From assembly GCF_024372725.1 (NCBI RefSeq), contig NZ_VOUA01000021.1:1-63219 (forward strand): 63,219 nt of DNA, in the 5' to 3' direction. The notes under the pieces are model-generated. The model was not told the DNA's origin and made no database searches. It saw only the letters and a list, made by a program, of their open reading frames with translations. Every line of letters starts with the position of its first letter. Within the stretch, counting starts at the first letter, position 1. This DNA is from Methanosarcina sp. KYL-1 (GTDB lineage: Archaea > Halobacteriota > Methanosarcinia > Methanosarcinales > Methanosarcinaceae). Made by a program: the position numbers and the translations under genes. Below, one piece after another: positions 16,455 to 25,535 of the stretch.

Positions 16455-17224
16455 ATCACGGTTTCCGTGACAAGTTCCAGTTCTCCCTGCGGGAAAACCC
16501 TGGATACGCTGACCTTCCAGTTTCCATTTGCAGCCGTTCCGTCTTCTCCTTTTCCGTCTCCCTTTCTGCCGTTTTCGGCCTGGATCAGGTTGTAGCACTG
16601 GGTGGTCTTACCCCTGGTTTTGGAGGAGCAGAAGGTGCCTGCGTTTACCACAAGCATGTTGTTGAGATGCCAGACATGGGGGATGTGGCAGTGCCCGCAG
16701 AGGACGAGGTTGACATTGCAGCTGTTCAGGAGGTTGAGGACGTCTCCTGCGTCTACCAGGACAGTGTTCTCCCTGCCTGCAAGGGGGATCGGGACAAGGT
16801 GGTGGTGCAGGGCAAAGACCTTGAAGTTCTCCCCGGAAAAGGCCTCTTTGATCCAGCCGTAGTTTTCTCTGCCCACATGCCCTTCGTCCAGGTCCGGCTG
16901 GGATGAGTCAGCTCCGACCACGGTAACGTTTCCGAGGTTCCGGGTCGAGAACCTGTTTTCGAAGAGGTCCTCAAAGTGGAGGTACCCGGCGTTTTTGGAG
17001 TCGTGGTTTCCGGGCACAAGTACCTTGTTTTCACATGAGATCCTGTCAATAAACTGCTTTACCCCCATATATTCGGCCGAAAACCCATTTTCCGTCAGGT
17101 CCCCCGTGACCACTACCATGTCCGGCCTGAGCCTGTTTATGCTCTCAACCATGGCATCTGCTATTTCCGGTACAAAATAAGCTTCTGAAAAGTGAATGTC
17201 TGAAAGATGTACAATCTGTATAAT
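16451..17224 (-). CDS. Metallophosphoesterase (calcineurin-like), probable ATT start
   Basis: About 257 residues. All five metal motifs are present only if the frame is read from 17224: LSDIHF (D-x-H), GDLTENG, PGNHDS, LHHHLVP and CGHCHIP. The family hydrolyses phosphodiesters or phosphomonoesters; substrate unknown. The first canonical start, ATG 17152, would remove LSDIHF and most of the first strand. Between the in-frame TAA at 17228-17230 and that motif there is no ATG, GTG or TTG; only ATT 17224 or ATA 17221 fit, and GAGGAA sits at the right distance upstream. A small membrane-protein gene overlaps the stop codon. Confidence 0.85.
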   Translation of the reverse strand: MIQIVHLSDIHFSEAYFVPEIADAMVESINRLRPDMVVVTGDLTENGFSAEYMGVKQFIDRISCENKVLVPGNHDSKNAGYLHFEDLFENRFSTRNLGNVTVVGADSSQPDLDEGHVGRENYGWIKEAFSGENFKVFALHHHLVPIPLAGRENTVLVDAGDVLNLLNSCNVNLVLCGHCHIPHVWHLNNMLVVNAGTFCSSKTRGKTTQCYNLIQAENGRKGDGKGEDGTAANGNWKVSVSRVFPQGELELVTETVM

Positions 17225-17662
17225 TTTTTATTCCTCTTTTACCTGAAATTTATAATATTAGTTGTATTCAGGACATTGGACTTTTGTCCCAATATATATA
17301 GTTATGCTTGAAAATTTAGATATTTCATATATCTAATTATAAATCGTTAAAAAAGGCATCCATATTCCTGGATTTATCCCGGCCGTTTAAGTAAGTACCA
17401 AATGTAAATTCGTGATGAATAGCCCGCACGTTCGACCCAATTCCCTTAAAATGGTGTTCCACTTTTCTTTTTTATTTAAATATTTCCGGATGCGCGGGGG
17501 GGTTGAGTTCTTTATGATTTTGATTCCGTTTTGGTTTGAGTTCTTTATATTTTTTATTCTGTTTAGGGCTCGGTGAAGTTTGGGAGACTAAATTACGGGA
17601 TGCAGGTCTATCATACTTTTCTTAACTCCGAAAACCGTATTTCAATCAAGACGTTAGAGGAG

Positions 17663-17755
17663 TACCCCCGCCAGCTTGCCTAGCGGCGCCTCTCCATAAG
17701 GAAATAAAAAATAGATCTGAAAAGAATATTTTTCATGTTGTATTTGTTTATGTTT
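17663..17755 (+). repeat. Dispersed hairpin repeat, type 2, copy 1
   Basis: Shares TACCCCCGCCAGCTTGCCT, the following hairpin arm and the downstream CATGTTGTATTT block with 39613-39702. In this copy the stem has one mismatch (CTAGCGG). Confidence 0.7.
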
Positions 17756-18024
17756 TGTCTTGACCCCTGTCATTTTTTGTTTGCTTTTATTTTTTACCTT
17801 CTCTTCTTTTTACATCTCGTTTTTACCCTTAAAGGCTGGAATTAAGCCCTGGAAAAATATTCGTATCCGTTATTTAGTCATATTAATATACTTTTTAGTC
17901 AAGATTTTGTATCATAAAGTCCTTCTAATATGCTTTTTATTCATAAAAATATACTTTTTAGTCACGATAATGCACTTTTCAGTCCTGATACTATACTTTT
18001 TAGGCATAAAAATATACTTCATGG

Positions 18025-18069
18025 AAAAGGCCGGTCAGCAAGCTGACCGGTGAGAGCACCGGTACCTGA
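18025..18069 (-). repeat. Dispersed hairpin element, type 1, copy a
   Basis: Perfect stem CCGGTCAG 18031-18038 / CTGACCGG 18043-18050 flanked by the constant arm TGAGAGCACCGGTACCTGA. In minus orientation it reads GGTACCGG-TGCTCTCACCGG-hairpin-CCTTTTCC, like the copies at 61099, 61336 and 62878. Confidence 0.7.
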
Positions 18070-18144
18070 AAAAGAGATTGAAAAAAGGTTTTGTTATTCA
18101 ATAAAATGAATGATCATCAATATATTGAACGACCATGAGTTCAC

Positions 18145-18771
18145 TTATTTATGTGAGATCGCCAGCTGGACCCCGATTGCGGTAAAGATCCCGGCTTTTC
18201 CCCAATTTATGTACTTCCCGATTCCGGGCCTTTCCAGGATTTTGTTGCCAATGGTCCCGGCAAAGACGGAAATTACTGTGAAGATCAGCCAGGCCTGCAC
18301 CATGAAAATTATTCCAAGCACTATCATTTGCATGGGCACACTGCCTGCTTCCAGGTTTACGAACTGGGGCAGGAAAGCCAGAAAGAAGAGGGCTACTTTC
18401 GGGTTAAGCAGGTTCATGAAAATCCCCCTTTTATACAGGGCTCCAACATCGGTCTCCCGAACCGGGCCGGAAGATAATATCTGGTCGCTTTCTCCGAGGG
18501 CCTTCCAGGCGAGGTAGAGCAAATATGCAGCTCCCGCGTATTTCAACACTGCAAAAGCCAGGGCAGATTGGTATACGATTGCTGAGACCCCAAGGGCCGC
18601 TGCGGTGGTATGGGCCAGCACCCCGGTGCACAGGCCGGAGGCAGTAGCAACTCCTGCCATCTTGCCCTGGGAAATGCTCTGGGTGAGCACAAATAAAATA
18701 TCAGGCCCTGGCAAGAGTGTAAGTGCTGCAGATGCTGCAACAAAATATAATAACTGTGATGGCTCAATCAA
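18145..18771 (-). CDS. LysE/RhtB-family amino-acid exporter
   Basis: 208 residues with six hydrophobic helices. Signature LTLLPGPDILFVLTQSISQG near residue 17 and the MNLLNPKVALFFLAFLPQF block near residue 118 are diagnostic of the RhtB branch. Members export amino acids such as threonine or homoserine lactone; the substrate here is not known. Length is normal for the family. It stands alone; no regulator is next to it. Confidence 0.9.
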   Translation of the reverse strand: MIEPSQLLYFVAASAALTLLPGPDILFVLTQSISQGKMAGVATASGLCTGVLAHTTAAALGVSAIVYQSALAFAVLKYAGAAYLLYLAWKALGESDQILSSGPVRETDVGALYKRGIFMNLLNPKVALFFLAFLPQFVNLEAGSVPMQMIVLGIIFMVQAWLIFTVISVFAGTIGNKILERPGIGKYINWGKAGIFTAIGVQLAISHK

Positions 18772-18854
18772 TTTTTCTCACTTTTCATTTTTGTTACATT
18801 TATTATTTAAAGTGAGATTGAAGTTCTCATAATAGTATTTTTCCATGAGTTTTT

Positions 18855-19063
18855 TAGTCCGCTTGAGGTAGCGCAGCGACCGAAACGGACCGCGCACTGC
18901 AGAGCCGCAACCCTGCTCGTGAATCTTTTCGTCCTCTTTAGCGAACAAAGTGAGCGAAAAGGACCCCGGCTGCAGAAGCGGAACTCTGCTCGTGAATCTT
19001 TTCGTCCTCTTGAGCGAACGAAGTGAGCGAAAAGGACCCCGTGCTGCAGAAGCGGAACTCTGC
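18855..19063. repeat. Three copies of a 70-73-nt palindromic repeat
   Basis: Unit contains TCTTTTCGTCCTCTTGAGCG, then AACGAAGTGAGCGAAAAGGA. The GAGCGAACGAAGTGAGCG core and the TTTTCG/CGAAAA arms can pair. Periods are 70 and 73 nt. An open frame on the minus strand across it (18778-19071) reads repeated RSLRSLKRTK and is taken as a by-product. Confidence 0.85.
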
Positions 19064-19162
19064 TGGGACAAATACTTTAATAATGGGTTAATGACTATTC
19101 ACCTACGTTTTCAGCATCATTCTTACACTTGTATTTATTTACCCCCCAATTAAGGTGAATTT

Positions 19163-20497
19163 ATGTCTTTAGCAAATCTCAGAACACATTACACGACCGA
19201 AGTTAAGCCCGAAAAGGTTGAAGACGGTCAAAAAATCACCCTCGCCGGCTGGGTCCATGAGGTCAGGGACCTCGGAGGGATCTGTTTCGTTGTGCTCAGG
19301 GACCGGGAAGGCAGGGCCCAGGTCACGCTTGTAAAAAAGAAAATTGACAAAGAGCTCTTCGATGCTGCAAGAAGGCTCGTCCGCGAGTCTGTGATTTCCG
19401 TAACCGGCTCTGTCAAGTTCGAAGAAAAAGCCCCCAACGGCTACGAACTGCTCCCGGAAGAGATCAATGTCCTGAACGTGGCAAGCTCCCCGCTGCCCAT
19501 GGACACCACCGGAAAGGTGGAGGCCGAACTGGACACCAGGCTTGACTCCCGGTTCATCGACCTGAGAAGGGCCGAGACAACAGCCGTTTTCAAGATCAGG
19601 CACCAGGCCCTCCAGTCCATCAGGGAATACTTCGTGGAACACGGCTTTATCGAGACCGCAACCCCCAAGGTCGTAGCCACTGCAACGGAAGGAGGGACCG
19701 CACTTTTCCCGATTACCTACTTTGACAGGGAAGCCTTCCTGAACCAGAGCCCTCAGCTCTTTAAGCAGATCCTCATGAGCGGCGGCTTTGACAGGGTCTT
19801 TGAAATCGGGCCCATCTTCAGGGCAGAGGAACATGACACCCGCAGGCACTTAAACGAAGCCACGTCCATCGATGTAGAGGTCAGCTTTGCCGACCACTTT
19901 GACGTAATGGAAATCCTGGAAAACCTGGTAGCCTACGTCTATGCTAAGGTCATTGAGAAATGCAGCGATTCTCTTGAAGCCCTCGGGGTCGAACTGAAGG
20001 TCCCGAAGACTCCTTTCCTGAAGCTCACCTATAACGAGGTCATTGAGATCATAAACGCCCGCTCTGAAGAGAAAATGCAGTGGGGAGATGACCTTGGCAC
20101 CCTTGGCGAGCACACTGTGGGTGATTACGTCTACGAGACCACAGGCGAGTCTCATTACTTCCTCATTGACTGGCCCACGGAAATCAAGCCCTTCTATGCC
20201 ATGCCCTACGAGGACAGGCCCGAGTTTTCCAAGTCCTTCGACATGATGCACCGCACCATGGAACTCTCCTCCGGAGCCCAGCGGATCCACATACCGGACC
20301 TTCTCAAGAGCCGGATTGAGTCTCAGGGCTTAAACCCTGACGGCTTTGAGTTCTACCTGAAGGCCTTCGAGTACGGGATGCCCCCGCATGCCGGCTGGGG
20401 TATGGGCTGCGAGCGCTTCATCATGACCATGCTCGGGACCGACAACATAAGGGACACCGTGCTCTTCCCGAGGGACAGGAGAAGACTTTCTCCCTGA
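19163..20497 (+). CDS. aspS: Aspartyl-tRNA synthetase, non-discriminating type
   Basis: Class IIb synthetase, 444 residues, archaeal form without the bacterial insertion domain. OB-fold anticodon-binding domain is residues 1-110; the catalytic core has motif 2 [14 protein letters not shown] and motif 3 [11 protein letters not shown]. In the anticodon domain His32 (GWVHE) and Pro91 (KAP) stand where discriminating Thermococcus AspRS has Trp26 and Lys85, so it should charge both tRNA-Asp and tRNA-Asn. Asp-tRNA-Asn would then be amidated by GatCAB, as known for methanogens lacking AsnRS. AAGGTGA precedes the ATG. Confidence 0.95.
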   Translation: MSLANLRTHYTTEVKPEKVEDGQKITLAGWVHEVRDLGGICFVVLRDREGRAQVTLVKKKIDKELFDAARRLVRESVISVTGSVKFEEKAPNGYELLPEEINVLNVASSPLPMDTTGKVEAELDTRLDSRFIDLRRAETTAVFKIRHQALQSIREYFVEHGFIETATPKVVATATEGGTALFPITYFDREAFLNQSPQLFKQILMSGGFDRVFEIGPIFRAEEHDTRRHLNEATSIDVEVSFADHFDVMEILENLVAYVYAKVIEKCSDSLEALGVELKVPKTPFLKLTYNEVIEIINARSEEKMQWGDDLGTLGEHTVGDYVYETTGESHYFLIDWPTEIKPFYAMPYEDRPEFSKSFDMMHRTMELSSGAQRIHIPDLLKSRIESQGLNPDGFEFYLKAFEYGMPPHAGWGMGCERFIMTMLGTDNIRDTVLFPRDRRRLSP

Positions 20498-20520
20498 TTT
20501 TTCCCTCACTTTTTTTAATT

Positions 20521-20620
20521 TTTGAACGGTTTTGAATGGTTTTAAATGGTTTTGAACGGTTTCGAATGGTTTTGAACGGTTTTGAACGGTTTCGAATGGT
20601 TTCGAATGGTTTCGAATGAT
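20521..20620. repeat. Tandem array, 10-nt unit, 10 copies
   Basis: Unit GAA(C/T)GGTTT(T/C), right after aspS. Confidence 0.9.
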
Positions 20621-20704
20621 TTTTTTCAATTTTCCTGAAAATTTTTGCCAATTCTTTCTTTAAGTTTGGAGCCAGAATACTGGAAACAGAATGCGGAGCA
20701 AAAC

Positions 20705-21409
20705 ATGACAGATAGAAACGCATCAACGGATTCTCCTGAAAAACGGGCAGCAGGTATTGCTGCAGCTAAGCTTGTGAGCCCAGGGATGGTGGTCGGACTC
20801 GGGACAGGTTCGACAGTTGCATACACGATAAAGGAACTGGGCAGAAGGGTCCGGGAAGAAGGGCTCGAAATCCTCGGGGTCGTGACCTCTTACCAGTCCG
20901 AGGCGCTTGCGATTGAAGCCGGAATCCAGCTGACCACCCTTGCCCAGCACCCGGAACCTGACCTTGCAATTGACGGGGCAGACCAGATCGACGCAGGGCT
21001 CTACGCCATCAAGGGAGGGGGAGCCGCTCACACCCGGGAAAAAATCGTCTCGGTTTCTGCAAAGCGCTTTTTGGTGGTAGCCGACGAGTCAAAAATCGGA
21101 AAGCAGCTTGATAGGACCGTGCCTGTGGAGGTCCTGCCCTTTGCAAAGGAGCTTGCAGTAAAAAAACTCTGGGAACTCGGGGGAAAGCCCGAACTCCGGC
21201 TTGCCTCAAGGAAAGACGGCCCCGTAATCACAGACAACGGGAACTTCGTGCTTGATGTGGGTTTTGGTGTTATAGGGGACCCTGAAGCCCTTGCCCTCAA
21301 ACTGTCCTCAATTCCTGGTGTGGTTGAACACGGAATTTTTTCCAATGTGGATGAGGTCTACATAGGGAAAAAAGACGGGTCTGTTGAGGTCATAACGAAA
21401 CAGGCATGA
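20705..21409 (+). CDS. rpiA: Ribose-5-phosphate isomerase A
   Basis: Interconverts ribose 5-phosphate and ribulose 5-phosphate. 234 residues from the ATG near 20705, chosen because CGGAG lies just upstream; the longer TTG frame from 20645 has no family similarity. Visible motifs: [16 protein letters not shown] (phosphate loop), [12 protein letters not shown], the catalytic DGADQID and [11 protein letters not shown]. Methanogens without an oxidative pentose pathway use it for nucleotide precursors, which links it in theme, not by operon, to deoA. Confidence 0.95.
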   Translation: MTDRNASTDSPEKRAAGIAAAKLVSPGMVVGLGTGSTVAYTIKELGRRVREEGLEILGVVTSYQSEALAIEAGIQLTTLAQHPEPDLAIDGADQIDAGLYAIKGGGAAHTREKIVSVSAKRFLVVADESKIGKQLDRTVPVEVLPFAKELAVKKLWELGGKPELRLASRKDGPVITDNGNFVLDVGFGVIGDPEALALKLSSIPGVVEHGIFSNVDEVYIGKKDGSVEVITKQA

Positions 21410-21481
21410 AAAAGCTGTCCTTAAAAAGCGGTCTTTAAAAGGCGATCATAAATAAGAGACACCGGAGATTCAGCCTGAAAG

Positions 21482-21600
21482 GTCAACTTGGAAAGTTTAT
21501 CTCAAATGTCAACTTGAAAAGTTTATCTCAAAGGTCAACTTGAAAAGTTTATCTCAAAGGTCAACTTGAAAAGTTTATCTCAAATGTCAACTTGAAAAGG
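21482..21600. repeat. Tandem array, 26-nt unit, about 4.6 copies
   Basis: Copies start at 21482, 21508, 21534, 21560 and 21586. Core GTCAACTTGAAAAGTTTATC; only one or two bases vary between copies. The half-sites AACTTG/AAGTTT make each unit partly palindromic. Confidence 0.95.
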
Positions 21601-22048
21601 GGCCTGAAAAGGTGAGTTTGGGGCAGGAAAGTCCTGCGGCAGCCAGGAAAAAGAGAGTGGGGCGGATTACTGTCCTTTTTCCTTTTTCTCTCCAAAATAG
21701 AGTGCGGAAACGGAAGCCCTTTCCTTAATAACCGGTATGTATTTATAGAAGTATTATCAGTAATTTCCTGATCAAATACTGCTTTCCAGGTGTGCAAAAT
21801 CTCTGAGGCAGAACTCACCGGATAAGGGCTGTATTGTCTGTGGGCACTGTCTATGGGTACTGTCCGTGGACACTGTCTGTGGGTGCTGGTCAGTTTGTCC
21901 GGGTGTCTCAAACTGGCGCACATTATATTATCTTAGGCCTTTGGGCCCGATGCTGAAGGCAAAAAGCTCTCAATTAGAAACAACCTTAAATTATCAGGTA
22001 TCAAATCCTCACTACATATCTAATATTTTTCAGGAGGTATAGGTTCAA
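21601..22048. other. Gap and leader before the thermosome gene
   Basis: Contains a small hairpin GCAGGA/TCCTGC at 21619-21634, 17-nt repeats of CTGTCTGTGGGCACTGT type at 21825-21890, and a TATA-like ATTATATTAT at about 21918-21927. That would give the thermosome mRNA a leader near 100 nt. Confidence 0.45.
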
Positions 22049-23692
22049 ATGGCAAAAGGCGGCCAGCCAATTATCATAGTAGATCCGAGAAAAGAGCAGA
22101 CAAAGGGAAGAGATGCACTGGGCATGAACATTGCTGCTGCAAAAGCTGTGGCCAGCATTGTTAAGAGCACGCTCGGGCCGAGGGGAATGGACAAGATGCT
22201 CGTGAACCCCTTAGGGGACGTTACCATCACGAACGATGGGGCTACAATCCTTCACGATATGTCCATTGAACACCCTACCGCCAAGATGGTGGTGGAGGTC
22301 GCCCAGTCCCTGGAAAGCTCCGCAGGCGACGGAACTACCAGCTCAGTCGTGTTCACAGGAGCCCTGCTGGAAAAGGCAGAGGACCTTATTGAAAAGGGAG
22401 TCCACCCCACAACCGTTGTCAAAGGTTACAGGTTCGCAGCCGAAAAGGCCGTCGAGATCCTTGAAGACCTTGCGGTCCCCGTGGGTGTTGAGGACCGGGA
22501 GCTGCTGGTAAAGGTTGCCGAAACCTCTGTCACGGGAAAGGCTTCCGAAAAGTACAGGCGCCTGGTTGCGGAACTCTCCGTGAATGCTGTCCTTGCAGTC
22601 CGTGAGAGAGGAAAGGTGGACCTTAAGCACGTCATCATCTCAAAAGATATCGGGGGCAGGATTGATGACACCGAGTTCGTGGAAGGCATTGTTATCGACA
22701 AGGTATCTCTGGAAAGAAACTTCCCTTCCAGAATTGAAAACCCGAGGATAGCTATCATCGATGCCCCCATGGAGACAGGCAAGACTGCAACTAAAGCAAA
22801 ATTGCAGATCAACACCGTCAGCGAAATTGAGAAGTTCGTGAAGGAAGAAGAAGCAGCCCTTTTTGAGATTGCGGACTATGTGATCAGGGCAGGGGCAAAT
22901 GCCGTATTCTGCTCCAAGGGCATGGACGACAAGATTGCCGACTACCTCCAGAGCCGGGGAATTTACGCCACCCGCAGGGTGAAGGCCGAAGACCTCCAGC
23001 GCATTGTCGAAGCCACTGGCGGCAGGCCTGTCAGGAACATCAAGGAACTCACGCAAAAAGAACTCGGAAATGCCGGGCTCCTTGAACAGGACCGCGACGG
23101 CGACCAGGGCAAGACCTACCTCCGGGACTGCAAGGGGGCAAAATCCGTATCCATTGTCATCCGCGGCGGGACCGAGCATGTGGTGGACAACGTGGAACGT
23201 GCCCTTGACGATGCTCTCAAGGTCGTGAAATGTGTGGTGGAAGACGGCAAGATTGTTGCCGGCGGCGGGGCCACTGAGATCGAAGTTGCACTCGGCCTCC
23301 GCTCTTTTGCTTCAAGCATAGGCGGGCGAGAACAGATGGCTATAGGGGCTTTTGCCGAAGCCATTGAAGAAGTCCCGAGGACCATTGCCAGGAATGCAGG
23401 CCTGGACACCATTGACTCCATCCTGAACCTCCGGGCAAAGCATGCCGAGGACAAAAACGCAGGGCTCAATATACTCACCGGCGCTGCTGAGGACATGTTC
23501 GGGAAAGGCGTAGTTGACCCCCTCAGGGTAAAGGTCAACACCATCAAGGCAGGTTCCGAAGCTGCGGTAATGGTGCTCCGCGTGGACGACGTCCTCCGGG
23601 CCCAGCGCAGGGATATCCAGGATGTCAAGCCCGAGCACATGGCAAGTACCTACGATGGCATGTCAGCTCCCCTGCTCAACACGCGCAGGTAA
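22049..23692 (+). CDS. Thermosome subunit (group II chaperonin)
   Basis: 547 residues. ATP-driven protein-folding ring subunit of the cytoplasm. Nucleotide-binding motifs are visible: [11 protein letters not shown] near residue 41, [22 protein letters not shown] near residue 91 and [10 protein letters not shown] near residue 408. The C-terminus ends [10 protein letters not shown] and lacks the Gly-Gly-Met repeat tail that most thermosome subunits carry, so this is one of the divergent extra paralogues (Methanosarcina has three or more). AGGAGG precedes the ATG. No Hsp70 or prefoldin genes are nearby. Confidence 0.95.
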   Translation: MAKGGQPIIIVDPRKEQTKGRDALGMNIAAAKAVASIVKSTLGPRGMDKMLVNPLGDVTITNDGATILHDMSIEHPTAKMVVEVAQSLESSAGDGTTSSVVFTGALLEKAEDLIEKGVHPTTVVKGYRFAAEKAVEILEDLAVPVGVEDRELLVKVAETSVTGKASEKYRRLVAELSVNAVLAVRERGKVDLKHVIISKDIGGRIDDTEFVEGIVIDKVSLERNFPSRIENPRIAIIDAPMETGKTATKAKLQINTVSEIEKFVKEEEAALFEIADYVIRAGANAVFCSKGMDDKIADYLQSRGIYATRRVKAEDLQRIVEATGGRPVRNIKELTQKELGNAGLLEQDRDGDQGKTYLRDCKGAKSVSIVIRGGTEHVVDNVERALDDALKVVKCVVEDGKIVAGGGATEIEVALGLRSFASSIGGREQMAIGAFAEAIEEVPRTIARNAGLDTIDSILNLRAKHAEDKNAGLNILTGAAEDMFGKGVVDPLRVKVNTIKAGSEAAVMVLRVDDVLRAQRRDIQDVKPEHMASTYDGMSAPLLNTRR

Positions 23693-23765
23693 GGGCCTGA
23701 GCCGTTTGTATTCAAAATAATATATCCTCTATAAAAACGGCTAATACACAGACAATGGAAGGACA

Positions 23766-23800
23766 AAACTGCAGGTCCCATTCTGCAGTTTCCTTTCTTT
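23766..23800 (+). terminator. Hairpin terminator after the thermosome gene
   Basis: Perfect stem AAACTGCAG 23766-23774 with CTGCAGTTT 23783-23791, followed by CCTTTCTTT. A second, looser inverted repeat GCCGTTT/AAACGGC spans 23701-23742. Confidence 0.6.
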
Positions 23801-23812
23801 ACGGGTCAATAG

Positions 23813-23963
23813 CCCGGATAATCTATAACCCGGATAATCTATAACCCGGATAATCTATAACCCGGATAATCTATAACCCGGATAATCTATAACCCTGATA
23901 ATCTATAACCCGGATAATCTATAACCCTGATAATCTATAACCCGGATAATCTATAACCCTGAT
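23813..23963. repeat. Tandem array, 16-nt unit, about 9.5 copies
   Basis: Unit CCCGGATAATCTATAA, with CCCTGATA in later alternate copies. No spacers, so not CRISPR. Confidence 0.95.
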
Positions 23964-24421
23964 ATGTCAATAAACTATTATTTTATATGCGGATGGGACC
24001 TTTTCCTTTCTCTTTAAGGCATATTTTGCTCGTTTTTTAAGTCCTCCTTGAGAGTAAATGCTCTTTATTGTTTCCTATGCTCCTGCTTTTACTCAACTTT
24101 AGCTGCTCATTTTACGATTGGACTATTATTTCATGATTGCATTATGGGTTTTATGATTGGACTACAAATTTAGTACGGAACGTATAATTAAACCGGATTA
24201 ATTATATGTAATTCAAAAAAAATTCTACATAATATCTGGATACTTAAAGGTATTTTTTACCCGATTTTAGGATATGGAAATGGGATTCATTGATATTGAA
24301 AGTTAGAAAAAGACCGGATGTTTAAGACCGGATGTTTAATACTCATCAGCTTCTTTCATCTGTGAATTTTGACATATGTTATATATAAAAAATATGGACC
24401 TTATTTAAATGGTGGCGCTAG
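23964..24421. other. Gene-free stretch
   Basis: AT-rich; a TATA-like TATATATAAAAA at about 24379-24390 probably drives the next gene. GACCGGATGTTTAA is duplicated at 24312-24340. Nothing else seen. Confidence 0.4.
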
Positions 24422-25405
24422 ATGTACTGCAGTAAGTGCGGATCAAAAATGGACTTGGATGATTATTTCTGCTCCAGCTGTGGGTCTGAAAGAAAATCCG
24501 AAACTGAACCGGGCAATTTTGAATCGAAGGGCTTTGCCTCTACTAAAGTCAGGTCCGCGGAAAACGAAAATTATCATTCAAAGAAAAATAATAAGTCAGT
24601 CTCTCAATTCCTTTTGAAGAGCATATGGGTCATAGCTTTAATCTGCCTGGGTGGATGCGTATTAACTGAGTACTCAACTCTTGCCCTGGACTCGGATGGA
24701 TACTCTGTATTAAATGGTCCCTATGCGCAGGGCTTGATTCAAACGGAGCAGAATGTCCGGACCTGTGAACAGGTCGCAGGTGAGTATTACGAGAGTCATA
24801 CCTATGAAAATGATGACGTTTATGACTGCGATAATATGGCCCAGGATGTCTGGAACATGTTGAAGAAAAAAGGCATCAACGCAAGAATAGCCATCGGAAA
24901 TCTTGATTTTGATAATTCCGGTAAAATAGGGGCCGATAATTCCTTGCACAAGAACCGGGAATCCGGGAGTCCCGGGGAAATAGAAGCTAATTTTGATGTG
25001 TGTGAAAGGTCAAACCTGTTAAATTCCGGGACAATTGACAGTTTCAATCATGCCTGGGTCCTGGCTGAAGTTTCTCCCGGGTCCTGGTTAGCTCTTGAAT
25101 GTACAGGTGGATACGTAGTCTACAGCGAAGATAATGAAAATTACTACCAGGGGCTGACGTTTAGCAACCCCAGGAACTACAGGAGTTTTCTGGAACTCTA
25201 TGAGGACCGGAAAGCCCGGGCTCAGGAATATGAGGCCCAGAGGCTGTACTATAACGAACTTGTGGAAAAATACAATGATGCCAGTTATTCCGAGCAGCTG
25301 GTTATGAAAAGCGGGATTGAGGTCGCTAAAAATGCCCTCCTGGAAAAAGAGAAGGCTTTCCTGAAAACAGATGCCGAATTGAATGCTTTAATTAAGTATG
25401 GATGA
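24422..25405 (+). CDS. Zinc-ribbon membrane protein with transglutaminase-like domain
   Basis: 327 residues. Order of parts: N-terminal zinc ribbon with two CxxC pairs (CSKCGSKMDLDDYFCSSCG), a polar linker, one transmembrane helix (about residues 66-85), then an outer domain containing YDCDNMAQDVWNMLKKKG, FNHAWVLAEV and WLALECTGG, and a C-terminal coiled coil (about 265-325). Cys, His and a final acidic residue in that order match the transglutaminase/NlpC-like papain fold, although I infer this by eye. GGTGG precedes the ATG. Role unknown; could be a protease or cross-linker at the cell surface. Confidence 0.7.
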   Translation: MYCSKCGSKMDLDDYFCSSCGSERKSETEPGNFESKGFASTKVRSAENENYHSKKNNKSVSQFLLKSIWVIALICLGGCVLTEYSTLALDSDGYSVLNGPYAQGLIQTEQNVRTCEQVAGEYYESHTYENDDVYDCDNMAQDVWNMLKKKGINARIAIGNLDFDNSGKIGADNSLHKNRESGSPGEIEANFDVCERSNLLNSGTIDSFNHAWVLAEVSPGSWLALECTGGYVVYSEDNENYYQGLTFSNPRNYRSFLELYEDRKARAQEYEAQRLYYNELVEKYNDASYSEQLVMKSGIEVAKNALLEKEKAFLKTDAELNALIKYG

Positions 25406-25409
25406 TTTG

Positions 25410-25505
25410 ATTCGATTTAAGTCTGGATTGATTTAAGTCTGGATTGATTTAAGTCTGGATTGATTTAAGTCTGGATTGATTTAAGTCTGGATTGATTTAA
25501 GTCTG
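25410..25505. repeat. Tandem array, 16-nt unit, 6 copies
   Basis: Unit GATTGATTTAAGTCTG, directly after the stop codon of the preceding gene and before the convergent DUF2119 gene. Confidence 0.95.
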
Positions 25506-25535
25506 GATTATTTGACTCAATTGCCGGCTGGGGGC

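Larger units (their letters stand above)
17225..18144. other. 920-nt gene-free stretch
   Basis: Holds the phosphoesterase promoter (minus-strand CTATATATATTGGG near 17295), a hairpin repeat at 17663-17755, degenerate repeats of ATATACTTTTTAGTCA between 17880 and 18020, and a second hairpin element at 18025-18069. No convincing gene; a plus-strand frame at 17760-18053 is a product of the repeats. Confidence 0.5.

Noticed and set aside
17400-17460. tRNA-like ACGTTCGACCC sequence
   Set aside because: No acceptor or anticodon stem can be built around it.
17760-18053. 97-residue hydrophobic frame
   Set aside because: Comes from degenerate ATATACTTTTTAGTCA repeats; no Shine-Dalgarno site and no similarity.
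18778-19071. 97-residue minus-strand frame with RSLRSLKRTK repeats
   Set aside because: It is the translation of the 70-73-nt palindromic repeats; treated as a repeat, not a gene.
23813-23963. 16-nt array as a CRISPR locus
   Set aside because: Units are directly joined with no spacers, and no cas genes are present. The other arrays fail for the same reason.
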